From Anaerolineaceae bacterium (GTDB lineage Bacteria > Chloroflexota > Anaerolineae > Anaerolineales > Anaerolineaceae): DNA of 23,206 nucleotides. Under the pieces are notes generated by a model. The model saw only the letters and a list, made by a program, of their open reading frames with translations, did not search any database and was not told the origin of the DNA. The stretch spans positions 1 to 23,206 of the forward strand of contig DMDF01000179.1 in assembly GCA_003446605.1 (NCBI GenBank), in the 5' to 3' direction. A program made the translations under genes and the position numbers. The first letter of the stretch is position 1. Every line of letters starts with the position of its first letter. Shown in pieces: positions 1 through 6,954 of this stretch.

Positions 1-338
1 TGCGCCCAGGTGCACTGCTCGCGAATATTCGCCATCTCCATCAGGAATGGGTTTAAACCGGCTTCGGAAACTGCCCCGCGGAAAGTGTTCTCGTGCATAC
101 GCACCGAGCAAGCCGATACAACCACACGGTTAAGATTGTATTTCTTGATATCATCCTTAATGAGGGTTTGCCCACTATCCGCACAAGCATACAGAGTATC
201 CGTTGCATGGACAACACCGGGTAAAGTCGAAGCCCATTCTGCCACTTCGGCGGGGTCAATTACCCCGGCGATGTTGCTACCGCAGTGACAAATATACACT
301 CCAATTCTCAGTTCTTCCTCTGGTTTTTGTTCCGCCAT
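1..338 (-). CDS. hdrA: HdrA-like heterodisulfide reductase subunit A, N-terminal part (cut by window edge)
   Basis: The reading frame opens at an ATG on the minus strand behind AGGAG and runs off the left edge, giving about 112 residues. Near the start is the HdrA N-terminal signature VYICHCGSNI, then ACADSGQ, and then SACSVRMHENTFRGA followed by AGLNPFLMEMANIREQC. This series is characteristic of HdrA, the FAD and iron-sulfur subunit of heterodisulfide reductases and of related electron-bifurcating or electron-transferring complexes. The FAD-binding and ferredoxin domains lie outside the window. The gene starts 54 bases after the upstream ferredoxin gene, in the same direction, so it is probably the fourth gene of the moaD-AOR-ferredoxin unit. 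By inference HdrA would link the low-potential ferredoxin to another carrier (NAD or quinone). No HdrB or HdrC is visible here. Confidence 0.88.
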   Translation of the reverse strand, partial: MAEQKPEEELRIGVYICHCGSNIAGVIDPAEVAEWASTLPGVVHATDTLYACADSGQTLIKDDIKKYNLNRVVVSACSVRMHENTFRGAVSEAGLNPFLMEMANIREQCTWA

Positions 339-392
339 CTTGCTCCTTTAATGCGTACTCTTCCCGTTGCATTCAGGGAAGGCATGGATCGA

Positions 393-896
393 TCAACCAG
401 CAGCTTTAACGCCGATGACCTCTTCTTTGATCAATTCACGTCGGGATTTTTGTGCCCGCTGCTCTGGCGTGGTCATGAATAACGCTTCCTTTGGGCACCA
501 TTTGATACACTGTGGACCCTCTTCCAGGTCTTCACATTGGTCACAGATCTCGGCTAATTTGCTAGCTGGATTTATGGAGATGGCTCCAAAATCACATGCT
601 TCCACACACCAAGCACACGCATCGCATTTACTGGCATCAATATGGATGATGCCGGTATGCGGATCCTGTGTCAGCGCATCCTGCGGGCAGGAGCGCACAC
701 AGGGTGCATTCTCACATGTCCGGCAGGCAATGGCAGTAATCAGCACTTCATCTACACGCACGGTGCGAATGCGGCTGCGATAGGAGTTATATTCTCCCGT
801 TTTATTGTATGAGCATACATATTCACATAACTGGCAACCGATGCATTTTTCGGGGTCACAATCCACATATTGATACTTTGAAGTTGAAGTTGTCAT
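393..896 (-). CDS. Four-[4Fe-4S] cluster ferredoxin-type electron transfer protein (HycB/DmsB-like)
   Basis: A 167-residue protein with sixteen cysteines in four binding groups: C18-x2-C21-x2-C24-x3-C28, C58-x2-C61-x4-C66-x3-C70, C91-x2-C94-x2-C97-x3-C101 and C118-x2-C121-x8-C130-x3-C134. This is the layout of the HycB/DmsB/NrfC group, small iron-sulfur subunits that wire a molybdo- or tungstoenzyme to its partners. There is no signal peptide, so it is cytoplasmic. The gene begins 17 bases after the aldehyde ferredoxin oxidoreductase stop and is followed by hdrA, so it most likely carries electrons from the AOR tungsten/molybdenum site to HdrA. Such subunits accompany many AORs of anaerobes. 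The exact partner is inferred from gene order only. Confidence 0.9.
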   Translation of the reverse strand: MTTSTSKYQYVDCDPEKCIGCQLCEYVCSYNKTGEYNSYRSRIRTVRVDEVLITAIACRTCENAPCVRSCPQDALTQDPHTGIIHIDASKCDACAWCVEACDFGAISINPASKLAEICDQCEDLEEGPQCIKWCPKEALFMTTPEQRAQKSRRELIKEEVIGVKAAG

Positions 897-913
897 GATC
901 TTCTCTGCTACTC

Positions 914-2800
914 CTATACACCAATTTGCTCAGCTACATCTTCCATACCGAGTTCAATCAATTTTGCTTTTGGAATCAGTCCCTCTTTCGTCCAACCTTT
1001 TGCCTCATAATACAGGTCTTTCATGTATTCCAATTCTTCGTCAGTGGTGACATGCCCCGCTGAAGGTCCCTTGGTCATGGGATCGTGCATCCAACGCCAC
1101 GGTAAAGTATCATCCGCACGCTTCCAACCCTCACGAATATTGAAGGCTTTCTTCATGGTGACTGCGCGCGAACCGATCATATCTATATCTTCATATTTGA
1201 GATCCCAACCGGTGGTCGCGTTGATCAGGCTCACAATAGCCGGCCACGCTCCAGCTCGATCAGCTTTACCGGTGAAACAACGGCGGATAAATTTACACAG
1301 CGGCAGAGTATCGTAGACCGCAGCGTACTCCTCAGTATCCATCGCCAAGCGACCGCGCGTATCATCCACAGAGAAACGGTCTACATCTCCTTTGATATCG
1401 GGGTCATAAGCTGCTGAACGATTATGGCAGGGTCCGCGCGTACCTACCGCCGACCCCAACGAAAATGTCTTCAGCCCACGTGCATCATAACCAGCCGGTT
1501 CCAACCCTTTAACTTGCATCGCCCATTTATAGGTCTCAGTGCCGCGTTCTTTATCAATCGTCTTACTGGCAATGCGAGTGCCTTCTGAAAGTAATTTCCC
1601 AATGCCTTCGCGATCACGGATCATTTCCGCCAGATAGACCGCCGATTGCCCATTCCCGAAAGACAGATCAAAGCCATCCGGATGGCTCTCACACTTGAAA
1701 TCTTCTTTGCTAAAGATACCTTTTTCATAGGTTTCCATCGCCCATGAAATGGTGATGCCCATGCTCATGGCATCCATCCCAGAACGGTCAGCCACATCAA
1801 TCAATTTGATAATGGCGTTCATGTCATTGATTCCCAAGTTTGGACCATTGGCGAACAAGCATTCGTATTCAATTCCCGTCATGGCGCCTTCATACGGTCC
1901 GCCTTTTGCCATTGACATTTGTTCACAGGCAATCGGGCACTGTGCACAAGCAATCGTTTTAACTTTATTGTGTTCATGCAAGTACTCGCCACTGACCATT
2001 TCAGCGTCCTCAAAAACGCCTTCCTGGTAATTGCGAGTAGGAAGCAGACCGATCTTGTTCATATTAAGCACATTGGTAGATGTTCCCAAAATGCGGTATT
2101 TCGAAGTATGCGGACCCTGTGCTTCCTTGGTGATGTCAAACGATAATTTCATCAAGGTATCGGGGTCAGCAACTGCTATGCCATGCGTGCCACGTATGGA
2201 GACCGCTTTGAGCTTCTTGGAGCCCCACACTGCACCATGCCCGGTGCGCCCTGCCTGACGCCCATCATTGGTGACGTTGGCAAAACGAACCATGTTCTCA
2301 CCGGATGGTCCGATAGTAGCCGAGCGCACCTGGTCATCACGTAATTGTTCTCGGATCGCTTCTTCTGTCTCAAAGGTTCCCAAACCCATCAAAGAGGAAG
2401 CATCCCGAAACTCAATACGATCATCATCAACGAAGATATTGACCCATTCATCGCTGGCATTATGGATCACAATACCATCCCAACCAGCTCGCTTTAGTGC
2501 GATCGTAAACCAACTGCCGGATAAACTATCCCCAATAAAACCTGTCATGGGAGATTTAGATGCCAAACCATATTTTCCACCCACCGGAACCGGTGTGCCG
2601 GCAAAAATACCATTGGCAATACAAACTGGATTTTCGGGGGAATAGGGATCACAACCAGGCTGGATATTTTCCCAGCACAGGCGAGTTGCCATGGAAACTC
2701 CACCGATATATTTCTTATACCATTCCTCTGGCTTTTGTTCGACCCAGGTCTTCTTTTCTTTCAGGTCAATATGCAGAATCTTGCCATGATAACCGTACAT
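914..2800 (-). CDS. aor: Aldehyde:ferredoxin oxidoreductase (tungsten/molybdenum bis-pterin enzyme)
   Basis: About 628 residues, the normal AOR length. The N-terminal AOR domain has YIGGVSMATRL and then NPVCIANGIFAGTPVPVGGK. The [4Fe-4S] ligands are the C-x2-C-x3-C group at about residues 285-292 (CAQCPIACE) and a late cysteine near 502 in YDTLPLCKF. The pterin/metal-binding stretch LEPAGYDARGLKTFSLGSAVG is followed by TRGPCHNRS. The family oxidises aldehydes to carboxylic acids with ferredoxin as acceptor, or runs the reverse reaction; the substrate cannot be read from sequence. I chose the ATG at 2800 because AGGAG lies ten bases upstream; a GTG at 2809 would sit almost on top of that ribosome site. 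An upstream MoaD-like gene and downstream ferredoxin and HdrA genes complete the operon. Tungsten rather than molybdenum is the usual metal in this family. Confidence 0.93.
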   Translation of the reverse strand: MYGYHGKILHIDLKEKKTWVEQKPEEWYKKYIGGVSMATRLCWENIQPGCDPYSPENPVCIANGIFAGTPVPVGGKYGLASKSPMTGFIGDSLSGSWFTIALKRAGWDGIVIHNASDEWVNIFVDDDRIEFRDASSLMGLGTFETEEAIREQLRDDQVRSATIGPSGENMVRFANVTNDGRQAGRTGHGAVWGSKKLKAVSIRGTHGIAVADPDTLMKLSFDITKEAQGPHTSKYRILGTSTNVLNMNKIGLLPTRNYQEGVFEDAEMVSGEYLHEHNKVKTIACAQCPIACEQMSMAKGGPYEGAMTGIEYECLFANGPNLGINDMNAIIKLIDVADRSGMDAMSMGITISWAMETYEKGIFSKEDFKCESHPDGFDLSFGNGQSAVYLAEMIRDREGIGKLLSEGTRIASKTIDKERGTETYKWAMQVKGLEPAGYDARGLKTFSLGSAVGTRGPCHNRSAAYDPDIKGDVDRFSVDDTRGRLAMDTEEYAAVYDTLPLCKFIRRCFTGKADRAGAWPAIVSLINATTGWDLKYEDIDMIGSRAVTMKKAFNIREGWKRADDTLPWRWMHDPMTKGPSAGHVTTDEELEYMKDLYYEAKGWTKEGLIPKAKLIELGMEDVAEQIGV

Positions 2801-2826
2801 AAACTTCACTCTCCTATATGATTTTC

Positions 2827-3120
2827 CTACCCTCCCGCCAGTAACGAGAGCAGTATCAGCGTCTCTCCATCCCGCGGGATATCATTCATTTGTTCAGGTT
2901 GCACCACGGTTTTCCCATCACGGCTGAAAATATTGGAAGGAAAAAGGGAATTTTTATTTTTATCGATCACATTACCGATCAAAGTAGGGTACTTCTCAGC
3001 AACATGGCGGATCACATCAGTATAGGTTTCGTGCGGGGAAATAGAAAGCTGCATATCGTTGGCACCAGCCAAAATGCGTGAGAGCCCGGAGAATTCGACT
3101 TTAATATGAATTGTATCCAT
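2827..3120 (-). CDS. moaD: MoaD/ThiS-family sulfur-carrier protein
   Basis: A 97-residue beta-grasp protein ending exactly in LLAGG, the C-terminal Gly-Gly that MoaD/ThiS proteins need for adenylation and thiocarboxylation. The core carries the family features: VEFSGLSRILAGAND at the start and PRDGETLILLSLLAGG at the end. MoaD donates sulfur for the dithiolene of molybdopterin. Dedicated MoaD paralogues are often encoded next to AOR genes and are thought to supply the tungsten-pterin. The gene is first in the AOR operon, 17 bases from its neighbour's upstream region. No clear Shine-Dalgarno sequence precedes this ATG, so the start is less certain than the rest. Confidence 0.85.
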   Translation of the reverse strand: MDTIHIKVEFSGLSRILAGANDMQLSISPHETYTDVIRHVAEKYPTLIGNVIDKNKNSLFPSNIFSRDGKTVVQPEQMNDIPRDGETLILLSLLAGG

Positions 3121-3194
3121 GCCAATTATCTCAGCTATCTATGTGGGGTTCGTCCAGATTTTTCAGGGAATTGAAATAGAAAGGAACCCACAAA

Positions 3195-3223
3195 ATTATA
3201 ATACAGGAATGACCATATGGTAA
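3195..3223 (-). promoter_or_regulatory. Predicted sigma70-type promoter of the moaD-aor-ferredoxin-hdrA operon
   Basis: On the minus strand TTACCA (3223-3218) is followed after 17 bases by a perfect TATAAT (3200-3195). The transcript would start near 3188, giving a leader of about 68 bases before the moaD start at 3120. No other comparably good promoter was seen in the 375-base gap upstream of moaD. Confidence 0.5.
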
Positions 3224-3495
3224 TGTCGGTTGAATTGAAATATCAGTCAAACATCACGTTATTCGGACTAATTCTATCATATTGCCCAAATTACAACCAT
3301 TTACTTGCATTGCAGAAGCAATTTGTTGGAAAATTCCTTACATGGAAGAGCGGTGAGAATGCTCACTTTCTGCAGTGAAGAATTTTATTAAAAATATAAG
3401 AGAGGAAATTAGTTCGAACAAACCGTCAGCTTAAAAAGTAGACCAGCAGAACTATCAAGGCGTATTTCAATAAAACCGTTTGGAGAATTGATGTT
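3224..3495. other. Rest of the moaD-yggS intergenic gap
   Basis: No gene supported. The only structure seen is a small perfect inverted repeat GTGAG-AATG-CTCAC at 3353-3366 and a generally AT-rich composition. No U-tract terminator was recognised downstream of yggS. Confidence 0.5.
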
Positions 3496-4152
3496 CTACC
3501 TTTCTCCAAAAATAGCTGTGCCGAGTCGAATCATATTTGCCCCTTCTTCAATGGCAACCAGATAATCATTGCTCATCCCCATGGAAAGATATTTCAATAC
3601 CACATTAGGTAACTGCATTGCCTGGATCGCTTCAAATATTGCCCGTGTTCTTCGAAAATAGATCCGCGAATCCTCCGGGTCACCAAAGCGAGGACCCATA
3701 GTCATAACCCCCACCAACCGTAAATGAGATAGAGAACTGACTGATTGAGCAAGCTGCAGTGCCACATCAGGCGCTACGCCTGTCTTGGCTTCCTCTTCAC
3801 CAATATTCACTTCGATCATAACAGGGACAATAATTTTCATCATACTCGCCTGCTTTTCAAGCTCATCTACCAAACGCAGAGAATCAAGCGAATCAATGAA
3901 AGTAAAAAGATCCAGAGCCTGTTTAGCTTTGTTACGCTGCAAATGACCGATCATATGCCATTTGATTTCCGCATTTACCGCAGGGAGCATTTGAAGCGCT
4001 TCCTGCACATAATTATGCCCAAAGTGACGCAGCCCTGCTTGATAGGCTTCCATTACCATGCTTGCGGACTGGGTCTTCGCTGCTGCTAGTACGGTTACAT
4101 GGGGTGGAACAGCTTTCAATATTTGGGTTACGTTTGATGCAATCCTGGTCAT
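3496..4152 (-). CDS. yggS: YggS/PROSC-family pyridoxal 5'-phosphate homeostasis protein
   Basis: A 218-residue single-domain alanine-racemase-fold protein. VTVLAAAKTQS contains the PLP-binding lysine (K26), followed by FGHNYVQEAL and KWHMIGHLQRNKAKQAL. Further on are VMIEVNIGEEEAKTGV, LRLVGVMTMGP and LSMGMSNDYLVAIEEGANMIRLGTAIFG, all standard YggS blocks. The family binds PLP without known catalysis and buffers cellular vitamin B6 and amino-acid pools. A longer frame reaches 4263, but the ATG at 4152 has a clear AGAGAGG ribosome site, matches the family N-terminus, and avoids translating through the gpmA terminator. No cell-division genes (sepF, ylmG), its common neighbours, are nearby; it stands downstream of gpmA. 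Confidence 0.93.
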   Translation of the reverse strand: MTRIASNVTQILKAVPPHVTVLAAAKTQSASMVMEAYQAGLRHFGHNYVQEALQMLPAVNAEIKWHMIGHLQRNKAKQALDLFTFIDSLDSLRLVDELEKQASMMKIIVPVMIEVNIGEEEAKTGVAPDVALQLAQSVSSLSHLRLVGVMTMGPRFGDPEDSRIYFRRTRAIFEAIQAMQLPNVVLKYLSMGMSNDYLVAIEEGANMIRLGTAIFGER

Positions 4153-4222
4153 AAAAAACCTCTCTTTTATAGTGTAATGCAAAAATGCTGGTTTGAGATT
4201 CACAAACACATTTCTGGCATGC

Positions 4223-4255
4223 AAAAAAAATGAGCGCCTTTCAGCGCCCATTTTT
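4223..4255 (-). terminator. Rho-independent terminator after gpmA
   Basis: On the minus strand a 7-bp stem (TGGGCGC / GCGCTCA with one G-T pair) closes a TGAAAG loop and is followed by eight Ts (4230-4223). It lies about 20 bases past the gpmA stop and just upstream of the yggS leader, so yggS probably has its own promoter or depends on read-through. Confidence 0.8.
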
Positions 4256-4270
4256 ATCATCAAGAATTAA

Positions 4271-5017
4271 CTACTTCTTCTTGGTCTGGTTGGCAACCGC
4301 ATTTATAGCTGCATTGACCGCATCCTGATCACCCAGATAATAGTGTTTAATGGGTTTCATGTCTTCATCCAGTTCATAAACCAGAGGAACGCCGGTGGGA
4401 ATATTCAACCCCGGAATCTCCTCATCAGAAATATTATCGAGGTATTTCACCAGTGCGCGCAAACTGTTCCCATGAGCAGCAATAATGACACGTTTCCCAG
4501 CCTTGATGGTGGGGGCAATGGTGTCTTTCCAGTAGGGTAAAAAGCGCTCCACGGTATCCTTCAGACATTCCGTCGTGGGAACATCCTGCTCTGCCAGATC
4601 TGCGTAGCGGCGATCATTACCAGGATAGCGTTCATCATCCTTTTCCAATGCTGGTGGGGGAACATCGTAGCTGCGACGCCACAAGTGAACCTGTTCATCC
4701 CCATATTTCTCGGCGGTCTGGGCTTTGTTCAATCCTTGCAGCGCACCGTACATGCGTTCGTTCAAACGCCAGGAGCGGATAACCGGTACCCACATCAGGT
4801 CCATCCCATCCATGACAATCCATAAAGTTCGGATGGCTCGTTTCAAAACAGAAGTATAGGCGATATCGAAAGTGTAGCCTTCCTGTTTTAACAGTGCGGC
4901 AGCTTGTTGCGCCTCCTGTAATCCTTTTTCTGAAAGATCAACATCCGTCCAGCCAGTGAACAGATTGGCTTTATTCCATTCGCTTTCGCCATGTCGAAGT
5001 AAAACTACCTTATACAT
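4271..5017 (-). CDS. gpmA: 2,3-bisphosphoglycerate-dependent phosphoglycerate mutase
   Basis: A 248-residue histidine phosphatase superfamily enzyme that interconverts 3- and 2-phosphoglycerate in glycolysis and gluconeogenesis. The phospho-accepting histidine is in LLRHGESEWN (H9), followed by LFTGWTDVDLSEKG and the dPGM-specific stretch WRLNERMYGALQGLNKAQTA with KYG, then WRRSYDVPPP. The second catalytic histidine is in IIAAHGNSLRALV. Length and motifs are those of the cofactor-dependent enzyme, not the metal-dependent GpmI. It starts at an ATG behind AAAGGAAAG. It is transcribed divergently from the seleno-peroxiredoxin gene across an 81-base gap and ends in a good terminator. Confidence 0.95.
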   Translation of the reverse strand: MYKVVLLRHGESEWNKANLFTGWTDVDLSEKGLQEAQQAAALLKQEGYTFDIAYTSVLKRAIRTLWIVMDGMDLMWVPVIRSWRLNERMYGALQGLNKAQTAEKYGDEQVHLWRRSYDVPPPALEKDDERYPGNDRRYADLAEQDVPTTECLKDTVERFLPYWKDTIAPTIKAGKRVIIAAHGNSLRALVKYLDNISDEEIPGLNIPTGVPLVYELDEDMKPIKHYYLGDQDAVNAAINAVANQTKKK

Positions 5018-5098
5018 ACGATTCTTTCCTTTGCTATAATGAATTTATTAACCATATCATGTTTTAATATTCTCTATATTGTAAACCAAGGAGTACAC

Positions 5099-5842
5099 AT
5101 GAAACTTAAAGTTGGTCAACATGCTCCTGATTTTACCCTCCCCAGCCATCTGGATAAAGACCTCACCATGAGCGATTTGCGTGGAAAAACCGTGGTAATG
5201 GCTTTCTTCCCGTTGGCATGGACCCCGGTTTGATCAGGGCAGATCCCGTCTTATGAGGTGCTTTTACCCACATTCGCGGGATTAAATGTCCAGGTTCTGG
5301 GCATAAGCGTAGATCACGTATCATGCTTGAAGGCATGGGCAGAAAGCCTGGGCGGAATCACTTACCCACTGTTAAGTGACTTCTGGCCACATGGCGAAGT
5401 CGCAAAAAAATATGGGGTACTGCGATCAGAAGGTTACACGGAACGAGCCATCTTCATCATCGATAAAACAGGGATCATCCGCTACATTGACATTCATGAT
5501 ATTGACGACCAGCCCAGCAATGAAGTTTTGCTGGATGAGCTGCGCAAGATCATCCCTGAAGCTTTCAAAGAGAAAGATGTCATGAAAGAGGAGGAAAGCC
5601 TGCCACAGGGCGGAGTGGTAATGTATTGCACGCAGTGGTGCCCTGATTGCCGCAGAGCAAGAGTGTGGTTAAAGGAGAAGAATATCCCTTATACCGAGGT
5701 TGATATCACCACCAATTTCAAGGCAGCCCGGCAGGTGCGTTCCTGGGGAAATGGTTTTCAGATCACCCCGACTTTTGATATCAATGGCACCATCATATTA
5801 GATTTTGATGAAGAAAAACTGAGTGAGATTCTGCTGAAATAA
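5099..5842 (+). CDS. Selenocysteine-containing peroxiredoxin fused to a glutaredoxin-like domain (UGA read-through at codon 45)
   Basis: One frame of 248 codons is interrupted only by TGA at codon 45. Before it: LKVGQHAPDFTLPSHLDKDLTMSDLRGKTVV and FFPLAWTPV; directly after it: SGQIPSYEVLLP. Thioredoxin-fold peroxiredoxins of this AhpC/TSA group read FFPxAFTPVC-xxQIPSYE, so the UGA falls exactly on the peroxidatic cysteine. Downstream blocks GISVDH, LKAWAESLGGITYPLLSDFWPHGEVAKKYGVLR and RAIFIIDKTGIIRYIDIHDI are intact, arguing against a decaying gene. A candidate second cysteine lies in HVSCLKAW. Residues from about 170 on form a glutaredoxin-like domain with VMYCTQWCPDCRRAR (CPDC), IPYTEVDIT and a QITPTF cis-proline block, probably the built-in reductant. 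AAGGAG precedes the ATG. TGA serves as an ordinary stop elsewhere here (znuB, znuC). Incorporation needs selA, selB, selC and selD, none of which is in this window. Confidence 0.88.
5231..5233 (+). other. In-frame UGA selenocysteine codon (Sec45) and possible weak bSECIS
   Basis: The UGA replaces the conserved peroxidatic cysteine. Bacterial SECIS hairpins lie just 3' of the codon. Here a weak imperfect stem can be drawn, GCA (5239-5241) with TGC (5259-5261) plus CC/GG above it, leaving the loop CGTCTTATGA, which has a G in its second position. An alternative small hairpin pairs GATC 5232-5235 with GATC 5242-5245. Neither is strong by hand, so the hairpin is tentative while the codon itself is well supported. 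Confidence 0.8.
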
Positions 5843-5860
5843 AAGGATGTTCCTTTTTTT
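5841..5860 (+). terminator. Terminator after the seleno-peroxiredoxin gene
   Basis: AAAAGGA - TGT - TCCTTTT forms a 7-bp stem ending in a run of seven Ts, overlapping the stop codon. The stem is mostly A-T, so efficiency may be moderate. Confidence 0.6.
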
Positions 5861-5879
5861 CTCATTTCATAGAGATAAA

Positions 5880-5919
5880 TAAACCAATTGGTGGATATGG
5901 AAATCTGCCAATTGGTTTA
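5880..5919. repeat. Perfect 12-bp inverted repeat
   Basis: TAAACCAATTGG (5880-5891) is repeated inverted as CCAATTGGTTTA (5908-5919) around a 16-base spacer. Each arm itself contains the palindrome CCAATTGG. It lies 20 bases beyond the terminator. It could be a second terminator-like hairpin, an operator pair or a remnant of a small mobile repeat; no long T-run follows. Confidence 0.7.
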
Positions 5920-5933
5920 ATTTCGGATGTGGT

Positions 5934-6190
5934 AGATGCTTCGCTGGCACCCAGCATGACAGCACTGTTTGTCATCCTGAAGGAGCGCAGCGACGGAAGG
6001 ATCTGGTCAAAAACAAGTCAATAAATCGGCTGGTCGCTAGGATCGTTCGTTTACATAACTTATCAACTTTTTTGAATTCGTGGCTGACAGATGCTTCACT
6101 GCGTTCAGCATGACTTTTCATTTGGTAAGCGATTCTCTACAGTTGGCAGGTTGTTTTTGTTTCTGACAAGATCCTTCGCCGTGCTCGGGA
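5934..6190. repeat. Cluster of degenerate dispersed intergenic repeats (three or four copies)
   Basis: Four related segments occur in a gap of 380 bases without a gene. A: 5934-5960 (AGATGCTTCGCTGG...CAGCATGAC). B: 5971-6006, inverted (GTCATCCTGAAGGAGCGCAG through GGAAGGATCTGG). C: 6088-6114 (CAGATGCTTCACTGCGTTCA, then GCATGAC). D: 6164-6190, partial (GACAAGATCCTTCGCCGTGC). The common core is AGATnCTTCGCTGCGCTCAGnATGAC. Sequences of this sort recur between genes in many bacterial genomes. A and B face each other and could form a cruciform. Confidence 0.65.
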
Positions 6191-6222
6191 ACACGTTTTA
6201 TTCCGGCGAGCAGATTGTCAAT

Positions 6223-6954
6223 TTACTCAAAATCCAACCCGTGTTTTTCCAGAAAGGCTGTATCCTGCAGGGCTGTTCTAATATCTCCATCATAAACCAG
6301 GTGACCGGCATCCAGCACCAGTAATCGCTCACACAGTGTAGCAGCCAATTTTAAATCATGGGTAGCCAGCAGGATGGTTTGGGGCAGATTACGCACGATC
6401 TGGATGAATTGTTTGCGCGCGCGCGCATCCAACCCCATGGTTGGCTCGTCAAAAAGAAGCAGTTGCGGCTGCATGGAAAGGACTGTAGCAATCGCCACTC
6501 TTTTCTTTTCCCCCAAACTGAGATGATATGGGACCGCATCTTTGTGATCAACCATATCCACAGCCTGCAGCGCTTCCAGCACGCAGCGGTCGATCAATTC
6601 TTTTTCTTTACCCTGATAGATCAATCCATAGGCTACATCGTCATAAACGCAACTGGAAAAAAGTTGGTCATCCGGCGATTGAAAGACCATGCCCAGGATC
6701 TGACGGATGGCGGGAAGATTCTTTTTGCATAAGGGCATACCCTGAATAAAAATCTCGCCACTACCAATCAACAAACCTGTCAGATTCAGCAACAAAGTTG
6801 TCTTTCCTGCTCCATTGGGTCCCACAACAGCCATTTTCTCACCCTTTAAAATGGAGAAATCGATATTCGATAACAGGCAAGGATTCTCAGGGTATGCAAA
6901 ATTCAGATTGCGCACCTCAAGCATGAAAGGGGTTATTTCATCTATTGATCCCAT
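6223..6954 (-). CDS. cbiO: Cobalt/nickel ECF transporter ATP-binding protein
   Basis: A 243-residue ABC ATPase. From the chosen start: LEVRNLNFAYPE, Walker A GPNGAGKTT (about residues 45-53), Q-loop MVFQSPDDQLFSS with the following VYDDVAYG, signature LSLGEKKRVAIATVL, Walker B LLLFDEPTMGLD and the switch histidine in LLATHD. FQSPDDQLFS and VYDDVAYG are typical of CbiO/EcfA. The enzyme energises metal uptake by the CbiM/CbiQ membrane part. A longer frame reaches 7059, deep inside cbiQ, but the ATG at 6954 is preceded by GGAG and overlaps the cbiQ end by only 17 bases, as expected for coupled genes. It is the last gene of the transporter operon; the repeat-filled gap follows. Confidence 0.93.
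   Translation of the reverse strand: MGSIDEITPFMLEVRNLNFAYPENPCLLSNIDFSILKGEKMAVVGPNGAGKTTLLLNLTGLLIGSGEIFIQGMPLCKKNLPAIRQILGMVFQSPDDQLFSSCVYDDVAYGLIYQGKEKELIDRCVLEALQAVDMVDHKDAVPYHLSLGEKKRVAIATVLSMQPQLLLFDEPTMGLDARARKQFIQIVRNLPQTILLATHDLKLAATLCERLLVLDAGHLVYDGDIRTALQDTAFLEKHGLDFE

Noticed and set aside
10..288. Plus-strand 92-residue frame at the left edge
   Set aside because: It is antisense to the hdrA fragment, whose motifs are unmistakable.
4153..4263. N-terminal extension of yggS
   Set aside because: It would translate through the gpmA terminator; the ATG at 4152 has a good ribosome site and family-like N-terminus.
5231..5233. TGA reassigned as a sense codon (code 4 or 25)
   Set aside because: znuB and znuC end at TGA in plausible positions, and no other gene here contains an internal TGA.
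5099..5842. Two separate genes: a truncated peroxiredoxin (ending at 5233) and a downstream protein starting GTG at 5258
   Set aside because: The frame is continuous, family sequence runs straight across the TGA, and the active-site cysteine would be missing from both parts. Selenocysteine explains it better than a split or pseudogene.
6091..6324. Plus-strand 77-residue frame near the repeats
   Set aside because: It lies in the degenerate repeats and antisense to cbiO; no ribosome site and no family resemblance.
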